In this document: positions 56,691 to 64,000 of the stretch, piece by piece
Layout of the letters: every line of letters starts with the position of its first letter
Numbering within the stretch: the stretch's first letter is position 1
Source of the DNA: Arachis hypogaea
Lineage: Eukaryota > Streptophyta > Magnoliopsida > Fabales > Fabaceae
Direction of reading: 5' to 3'
DNA: 64,000 nt
Assembly: GCF_003086295.3 (NCBI RefSeq)
Contig: NC_092050.1
Span: forward strand, 148,186,699 to 148,250,698
The notes under the pieces: generated by a model
Database searches by the model: none
What the model saw: only the letters and a program-made list of their open reading frames with translations
Told to the model about the DNA's origin: nothing
Translations under genes and position numbers: made by a program

Positions 56691-58089
56691 TGATTATGAA
56701 TATCATTTTATTTAGTATTTAGTCTTCTATTCTCATAAAAAATCACAAGGAAAAATAAAACTATAAAGAATATATATTAATTTAATATAATGTTGGGTGT
56801 AAATGTTGTCAAGATTTATTTTATAAGATTTAGCTAATATGTACTTAAAAAAGCTTTTAAATTTTTTATTTTAATTAATAAATATATTAAAAGTTTGAAT
56901 TGTATATTTTTATACAAATTTTCCTAATTCATAATAAGTAATATATATGTATTGTTAGAAGAAATATTAGCTAAACTCCTATTTTATACGGTAAATTTGA
57001 CTAAATTCAAACAATGTTTTTTTCGCAAATTGGCATAGATCACATTTTATATAATATTCATGAATAATGACGTCCACGTTTTGTTTCGTAGTTAGCTATT
57101 GCATATTGGTGGTATCCAGCTGGGGTCTTTAACTCTTAACTTAGAGTAACAGCTACTGTTTTTAATTTTAAATGTCTTTTTTATTTAAATGACTTCAATT
57201 TTTGTTGGCAAAAATACATAAAAAGTTAAAAACCGGTTACCTACGATTGACTCACTCACAATTATCCAATTGTACATACTACATACTTAATTAGGGAATT
57301 ACCTGTCATGTATATTATTATGAAAAAATCTAGATCGCTAGTATTTTTATTAAAATTTAGTTAGTATTTAATCAGTAAAAAAATAAGTAATTTTATATTA
57401 TTAAATATAATTTTATACTATTAAAAATATTAATAATAATTAATTAATGACTATAAATCATAAAATCTACTGATCTTTAACATTTTTTTATTATTATTAT
57501 GAAATGTGTGTATAGTATATATACAACTAGCTTTCACATTCAAAATGATTTCTTTCACACGCCACATGCTTCTGGATAAAACTAACTACAAAGGATTAAC
57601 AGTTTTTTTTGTTGTTTTTTAAATTTTTATTTTGATTTGAAGGAAAGACTAGTTTTCTTTAGGATAATTAATCTTAGATAATAACAAACAATTTCTTTTT
57701 ACTATTATATCTAAAAAAATTACCAATTTGAATGAAATGATATGCATTAATTTAATATAAATATATAGTACAGTTTAGATCTTTAGTTATAAAAATTTTG
57801 ATATTATATTTTTAATTACTTATTTTTAAAATTTTAAATTGTTAGGTATAAATAGATAAATGATTATGTATAATATCTTGTCTAACTTTATTTGACTTTT
57901 ATATACTTGTTTAGTAACTATGAAGTTCAAAAAATAAACTATTTATATCCATAAACTTCATAAATATAAACAAAAGTATTGTCAAAGAAGAAAATTGATG
58001 TTGTACCATCAATAAGAAGGGTTCCATACAACAAAAATATCCAAACACTAAATTTTTGTTGATTTTTTAATAAAATTTATAAATTACTC
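56691..58089. other. AT-rich intergenic sequence
   Basis: No gene or clear repeat. It lies 3' of the kinase pseudogene. Confidence 0.4.
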
Positions 58090-58532
58090 TCACCTTTTAT
58101 TTTCTACCTCAACTCCACTCTTCCTCCTCTGATTCTCAATCTCCACATTCACCCCATCAAACACCCATTCCGACAAGACGCTATCTTTCTTCAACCCCAT
58201 CTCCAACGAAGTTCCTGCCGCCATCGGAGACGCATTTGAATCCAAAACCCTCCCGCCGCAAAATTCTCCAACAACCTCCAAATCAAATCCAGCAGTAGTC
58301 TCAGTCACCATACTCTCCACCACCGAACCACAATCACACTCTTCATTACCATCGCCGCCACCACCACAACTACCACTATTAATTTCCTCCTTCACCACCA
58401 CAATCCCAACCTTCTCCTTCACCCTACCAAGCCCAAAATTTCCAATTTTAACCCTAAACTCATAATCCAACAAAATATTACTCGATTTGATGTCACTGTA
58501 AATCACCGAAGGGTCACAACAATGGTGCAAGT

Positions 58533-58992
58533 TGTAACAGCCCAGACCACCTGCTAGTACGATATTGTCCGTTTTGGCACACAAGGCCTCACGATTATGC
58601 CTTTGACGATAGGGATGATAGCCTAAGCCCCCACACTCACTCGTCAAAACGCGTCATGCTAGGAGAGGTATCCACACCCTTATAAGGCATGCTTTGTTCC
58701 CCTCCCCAACTGATGTGGGACCTTACAATCCACCCCCTGAGGGAGCCCAGCGCCCTCGCTGGCACATCGATCCGGACTCTGGCTCTGATACCATCTGTAA
58801 CAGCCCAGACCACCCGCTAGCACGATATTGTCCGCTTTGGCACACAAGGCCTCACGGTTTTGCCTTTGACGATAGGGATGATAGCCTAAGCCCCCCACAC
58901 TCACTCGTCAAAACGCGTCATGCTAGGGAGAGGTATCCACACCCTTATAAGGCATGCTTCGTTCCCCTCCCCAACCGATGTGAGACCTTACA
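58533..58992 (-). mobile_element. TRIM retrotransposon in the kinase gene
   Basis: Two ~196-bp LTRs, 58533-58727 and 58796-58992. On plus they begin TGTAACAGCCCAGACCACC and end CCTTACA. They flank only 68 bp of internal sequence. On minus this internal DNA holds a tRNA-Met primer site (TGGTATCAGAGCC, 58781-58793) and a polypurine tract (AGGGGGTGGAT, 58728-58738). The target duplication CAAGT is perfect (58528-58532 and 58993-58997). This is a textbook terminal-repeat retrotransposon in miniature. The LTRs differ at roughly ten positions by eye. I saw no 5S rRNA-like segment, so it is probably not Cassandra. Confidence 0.95.
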
Positions 58993-59096
58993 CAAGTACT
59001 CCAACCCTTTGGCCATTGAAATGACGACGTCGAAGTGCATTTTTCAGTTCATAAGCTCAGGACACTTGCGATTCAAAAGAGCGTCTTGGAGGCTTT

Positions 59097-59214
<118 letters not shown>

Positions 59215-59306
59215 GTGGAACTCGCGTTTTTCTTGGAAGGAGCCCGACAAGTTCATGAGCTTGAGTGCCACGGTTTCGCCGGAAGTGAGGGTAGCTTTGT
59301 GGACAA

Positions 59307-62141
59307 TGTAACACCCTACCACACAAAACTTTATGCTTAAGTTTGTAAATCAGAGATGGTGAGGTATTACGACTTCTAAAAATAAAATGCGTACATAGAC
59401 ATATATGAAAAGAAATTTAACTAGGAGTCTTGAAGAAAAGTTAAGCAAAAGAGAACTCGAAAGTTGCATCACACTTGAAATGGTTAAGCGTAGAAGGGAT
59501 AGATAACAACGCACGGAAAAGATAATATACATACTAACATAGAGGTCCAAAGATACAGATAGCAAGCTCCAGACTCGACCTGTGAAGCAAAGGCCGACCA
59601 GAGTATATACACCAAAAGATAAAATATAAATCCTATTTCTCCAAGTCAACCTCTACGAGGGACAAAATACAAATATATACAAAGTGGAGAACATATATAC
59701 ATATATATAAACTAGATACATAATAAAAGTCCCCAAAATTCGTAGATCTTCTCCTGTATTTGAAAAATAACAAAATATATATGAAATGAGAATCGGGGGT
59801 TCTCAGTATGGTAAATGTGCTCATATTGATAATAAATAATGTCCTGGAAAGCAAGAGGCATTCCAAAACTCCAACAACCCATATTCATATTCTAAAATTT
59901 TCACTAAACCAGAAATATGGTGACTATGTCTAAGGATCTTAATCTAACTCTTCATTTTCATTCTTTGCAAACCTCCAATTCACCAAGTGATACAACCCTC
60001 AACGCCTCCTTCACCTGCCAGGGGGATCTCTCATAAGCAAACACAAGCAATATAGACAAGAAAAAACATAAATATGGAGACAGATACAACAATTAGGTCA
60101 AGTAGTAGTTAATTACAGTTAAGCAAATAGGCAAGCCAAAATAATTGCATACTCAAACAAAACATACAAGTGCATATGATGCATGTCTGTCCTATGCCCA
60201 ATGAGTCTCATCTGTCGGTTATCCAGCCAAACCCGACATGCCTAGTAGCGAACTCTGAACAGTCCCTGTATGCGCACATCCGAAGAGTCTATGCATGTAT
60301 ATAATCAATAATTTATCATCTCATTGGGAAAATCTGAAAAGTTAAAGTACTCAGTCACATCTTGTGATGGAGGGTCAACAAAGTATTAAGTCTCAACTTG
60401 GAGCAAGTGATAGCAAGCCACTGCATCCACCCAGAGAAACTCGTGTCTCAGATAATTTTAAATGCATATGCCACATGGATCTTTCAGCCATAATTCATAA
60501 ATATCATCATCACTCTTATTCATATCTCATACAATCACAAGTCATTATTATCATCATCATTTTTATTCATATCTCATATACTTTTACACACGCCTCAATA
60601 ATTCAATTTTTCACTTCACCAATCTCCCTCAATGTCAACTTAACCCCCTCAATAGATTCGCTCTCTTTTCTAAGTATGACACTAGCTACCGGACCTCAAA
60701 AAGAGGTTACAAATATTTGGAAAGCTAGAAAAATGATTAAAAACTCAAAAATTACAATTTTCAGCAAAACAGAGGTCATGCGTATGCGAGCCACTACCAC
60801 GTATGCAATAATTTGTAAAAAGACAGTGCCGCGTACGCATCCACTGCCCGCGTACGCGAGAATACTAGGCAGAGAAGGGGTTTTGCATATGCATGCTACA
60901 TGTCGCGTACGCATGAGTGTAAAAGTGAAAATGTCGCTTATGCAGCCATCTTCCGCATACATGAGTGTGTGACAGAGCCTAAAACTCGCGTTGCGTGACA
61001 CTATCGCGTACACAAACATATAAGTTTTGCCAAAAAGCTGTTAAGTTCAGAAAAATCAGTTTTTCACACCAATATTCCAACGCGCATAACTTTTTTGTTA
61101 AAAACTATTTTCAGTCTCTTCTTTGGATATTATAAACTTCACAGACCCAATTGTTATTCAAAATAAGTTTCACAATATTTGAAGTCTGGAAGCTAATTTA
61201 TGTCCCGGCGAAATTAGTCAAAAATTCAGTTTTTACCAAAAGTTCAAATCCTCTAGTTTTTCCAAAATTTTTAATCCAAAACCAACCAAACCACAACCAA
61301 ATTAATACCAATTACTCTTACACACTATCGCATACTCTTTATTCAATTCTCAATCATTCCAACACCTAAATATATCAATTTATTCAAACAATTTCTGCAC
61401 ATATTTCTACCAATTTCACCAATTATTATTAACATCACAGTTATACATATTTAATCTACTAAATCCAATAATTCAAAGTATTTAAGCCTATCTTATAACA
61501 ACTGGCCTAAGTTTTCATATTACATTATATATTAACTATAGGAAACCAAAACCATACATTAGCCGATTTCCTCCCAAGCCCAAAGACCTCAAAAACCTTC
61601 CTCTTCACAAGCTTTCAAGCCAAACCCTACAAGTTTTCATCCTCCAGAGTTCCAATTCAAGTATTCCACTTCACCAATTTAACTTCAATTCACATGAATT
61701 CAATCTAATTCCAAATAATTTCATACATAACAATAATTTCAATACCTAAACTTCATAAAATTAGAGAATTCAAAGGGAATAAGAGTTTCTCACTTTATCC
61801 ACGGATAATTAGGGTGAAACCCAACAATTTTTCACTGCTAAATCAAACATAAAGCATCAAAAACCTGAAAATTCTCAATACCTAAAAACCAAAATGGCAA
61901 AATTGAAGAGACGTAAGGGCTGGGTAAGAAATTTTGAGTTTCTTACACTTTATTTGGGCCCAAAATGGGCCATGTTCAACTGATTCTGTTCGTTGGCATA
62001 ATTTCGGGTCAAAATCTTTAAAATTAGTGTTTTAATTCATATTTTAAATATTTTTACTTTTTTAAATTATAAATTTTAATTTTCTAATTTTTTTCATAAT
62101 TAATTTATTAGTTATTATTTATTAATTTACAGGGTTTTACA
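59307..62141. mobile_element. Solo-LTR-like insertion, 2.8 kb, in the kinase gene
   Basis: It begins TGTAACACCCTACCACAC and ends ACAGGGTTTTACA, i.e. TG...CA. Flanks are GACAA (59302-59306) and GACGA (62142-62146), a 5-bp duplication with one mismatch. Removing it joins the kinase glycine-rich loop (GGFGFV) directly to HKATL, confirming the borders. I find no internal LTR pair, PBS or pol, so a solo LTR is the simplest reading. The 202-aa frame at 60364-60972 is low-complexity and probably not a gene. Confidence 0.75.
60775..61015. repeat. CGCGTACGC motif cluster in the LTR-like insertion
   Basis: Palindromic GCGTACGC and variants (GCGTATGC, GCATATGC, GCTTATGC, CGCATACA) recur about every 10-50 bp, in paired units near 60778, 60829, 60893, 60934 and 60990. 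This stretch is GC- and CpG-rich against an AT-rich background. Confidence 0.65.
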
Positions 62142-62469
62142 GACGAAACCGAAGCCGCCGTGGCCGAGAATAGAGAAGATGGAGGTGGTTTGTGGAGTAA
62201 CAAAGAATGGAAGTTTGGGTTATTGGTGTTGCAGCTGTGGTTAAGGAGAGGGAAATGGTGGTTGTGTTGGGGGAATGAGGGGTGAACGCGGCGGAAAAAA
62301 GTGGGTGGTGGAGGAGGTGGCGTTGATGAGCAACAAAGAAAGAAGAGAAGAGGAGTGATAAGAAGCAAAAGAGGAAGGTGGATATAGTGTGGGACATGAT
62401 GCAAAAGAAAAATGGAGAAGAAGGTTTGGGAGTTAAGAGTAATGAGTAAATAATATAGAATAAACAAAA

Positions 62470-63014
62470 CAGAATGCCATAATCCTATTTAGAGTTTTCA
62501 CTAGTCATTCAATGAATTGTTGCATGGTTCTTTTAACTATAGGATAGAGAATTAGAGATTGTTAATGGTTGGCGTTGAAATGTTGAAAGGTTGTTAAGGT
62601 GGTTAAGGTGGTGGTGACAAAAGGATGTGAAAGTTTGAGATTTGGAGAAGAAGAGATAGTGAAGTTGAGGTTGAAAATAAATCGTGAGGATATTTTAGAA
62701 ATTTTATTAAAAAGTCAACAAAAATTTTAGAGTTTAGATACTTTTATTGTACGAAACCCATATTTAATGAGTACAACGTTAGTTTCTTTCTTTGACGGAT
62801 ATTTTTGTCAATATTCATAAAATTTATAGGTAAAACTTATTGCTTTTTCTACAAAATTTTTCAAACATATTAAAAGAAGATATATTTTTTGTTGTTGTTT
62901 AAAAGAAGATATATATAATGCACGATTGAATTATTATATACACTTTCACAATAGAAAATTAATATGAAATTACTTATTTAAAAAGTTTAAGTGGATAATT
63001 AGAGGTATATGAAT
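62470..63014. other. Sequence upstream of the kinase pseudogene
   Basis: Possible former promoter region of the kinase. No gene or repeat border is recognised. Confidence 0.35.
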
Positions 63015-63200
63015 AATTATATTAAGGGTTAAGTACAATTTTGGTCCCTAAGGTAGGGGCTGAAAATTTTTTTTCATCCCCAACTTTTTTTTTTATAAAA
63101 TCGTCCCTAAAGTTTAACTTAATTTTAAAATCGTCTTTTTTATCAAAATTTTAATTTTTATTATCAAATTATCCCTAACTAAAAAAATATAAAAAAAAAA
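63015..63200. repeat. Dispersed repeat end ('GGTTAAGTACAATTTTGGTCCCTAAGGT' type)
   Basis: The stretch beginning GGGTTAAGTACAATTTTGG, followed by TCGTCCCTAAAGTTTAACTT, is a phrase I know as a very abundant dispersed repeat in legumes. The partner end would lie beyond the window. Confidence 0.5.
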
Positions 63201-64000
63201 GGATAAGGGAAAGGGAGAAGGGGGAAGGGAATCATGCTGGGGGAGGGGGTTTCTAGAGAAGAAGAAGGGGAAGGGAAGGTGGGGAAGGGAATCCGCCGCC
63301 GCTGATCTTCGCCGCCATCGCTGCTGCTGCTCTTCGTTCGGTCCTCGCCGTCGCCGCTGCTCCTCATCGTTCGGTCCTCGCCACCAGATCTCGCCACTCC
63401 TCTTCCTCGCTGTCGCATCATCTGCCCAGTCCGCGTCAACCTCAACAAGCGTCATCCACGTCGCCACTGCCCAGTCCCTCAACAAGCGTCGCATTATCGC
63501 CGAAGTCACCATCGACCGCACTCTTGCCCTCCTTGTTGCTGCCACCGCAATGACGGCGTCCTCCGCCAGGTCTTCTCCATCACCACCACCAGCCATTTCT
63601 AATTTTGCTTCTGTTTTTGGTTTTGTTAATCAAAATTCTTTGTTATTTTAATTTTGATTCTTCTGTTACTTCTGTTTCTGCTTCTATTTCTATTTTTAAT
63701 TTTGCTTCAACTTTTATTTCCAATTCTACTTATGTTTCTGCTTCATTGTTGTTGCTGAAGATGAAAAAAAAGAAGAGATTGCTTCACTGTTTTAGCTTTT
63801 GATTCATTGTTCTTGTGCTTCTGATTTGGATTTGGAGTGATTGTTCTTGTGCCTCATTGTTTTTTCTTTTGATTCATTGTTGCTGATTTTATTATTGTTG
63901 TTGCTGGTGATTTTATTGTTGTTGCTGTTGATGGAGAAGAACGAAAAAGAAGAATAAAAATTGGGTATTTTGATGAAGAAGGAGAAGGGTATTTTGGTTC
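63201..64000. other. GC-rich then T-rich repeat interior at the window edge
   Basis: 63220-63600 is GC-rich, with a minus-strand frame (63114-63596, 160 aa) rich in Arg/Asp/Ala and then Pro/Phe. It resembles no family and looks like low-complexity repeat interior, not a gene. 63600-63960 is made of TTCTGCTTC / TTGTTGCTG words. Both probably belong to the repeat starting at 63015. Confidence 0.4.

Noticed and set aside
58533..58992. Cassandra (5S rRNA-bearing) TRIM
   Set aside because: LTR size and termini are similar, but I could not find the 5S internal promoter blocks in the LTR.
60364..60972. 202-aa plus-strand ORF
   Set aside because: Low-complexity His/Ile/Ser-rich start and GCGTACGC-array-derived C-terminus; lies inside a TG...CA insertion with a target duplication, so it is LTR sequence.
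63114..63596. 160-aa minus-strand ORF in GC-rich DNA
   Set aside because: Composition-driven (Arg/Asp/Ala then Pro/Phe), no motif, and adjacent to a known dispersed repeat end.

Overview
This is an AT-rich nuclear window from a flowering plant. It holds one clear host gene with nine GT-AG introns, surrounded by deeply nested transposable elements (TEs) typical of dicots and legumes: SIRE-type Copia, MULEs with 9-bp target duplications, CACTA elements, a TRIM, MITEs and LINE remnants. The repeat families look like those of Arachis (peanut and relatives), but that is an inference, since no species-diagnostic locus is present.

Layout. 1-2.4 kb: tandem repeat, LINE reverse-transcriptase remnant and MITEs. 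2.7-8.6 kb: old LTR-flanked element on the minus strand with a decayed gag-like gene, itself split by a complete 2.4-kb non-autonomous CACTA element (4488-6893) that carries a ~125-bp minisatellite. 10.1-14.2 kb: the host gene NYC1 (chlorophyll b reductase), plus strand, 10 exons, intact, with G-box/ABRE-type motifs upstream and a Stowaway MITE in its last intron. 18.5-31.6 kb: a ~13-kb block bounded by imperfect inverted repeats and containing a decayed autonomous-type CACTA element. That element has a TNP2-like transposase on minus, a Transposase_24-type gene on plus, and a captured four-exon fragment of a plant ureide-pathway gene (OHCU decarboxylase domain of TTL/allantoin synthase). 32.7-48.2 kb: a MULE with a perfect 9-bp target duplication. 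It carries a truncated MURA-type gene (minus) and a plant mobile domain (PMD) gene (plus), and is split by an 11.7-kb SIRE-type Copia retrotransposon (35556-47235) with two ~1.98-kb LTRs, PBS, PPT, gag, pol and an env-position ORF. 51.2-52.2 kb: 5'-truncated LINE and a MITE. 54.8-56.7 kb: a perfect-TSD foldback MULE with ~700-bp arms. 58.1-62.5 kb: a receptor-like kinase pseudogene (minus) broken by a 460-bp TRIM, a 2.8-kb solo-LTR-like insertion and an (AG)57 microsatellite. 63-64 kb: a further dispersed repeat.

Only NYC1 looks like a functional host gene. The rest records repeated nesting: insertion borders can be read to the base at six elements because target duplications survive. The strongest unexpected items are the captured OHCU-decarboxylase exons in the CACTA element, the PMD/MURA MULE, the identical ~0.9-kb core inside otherwise diverged Copia LTRs, and the triply interrupted kinase.
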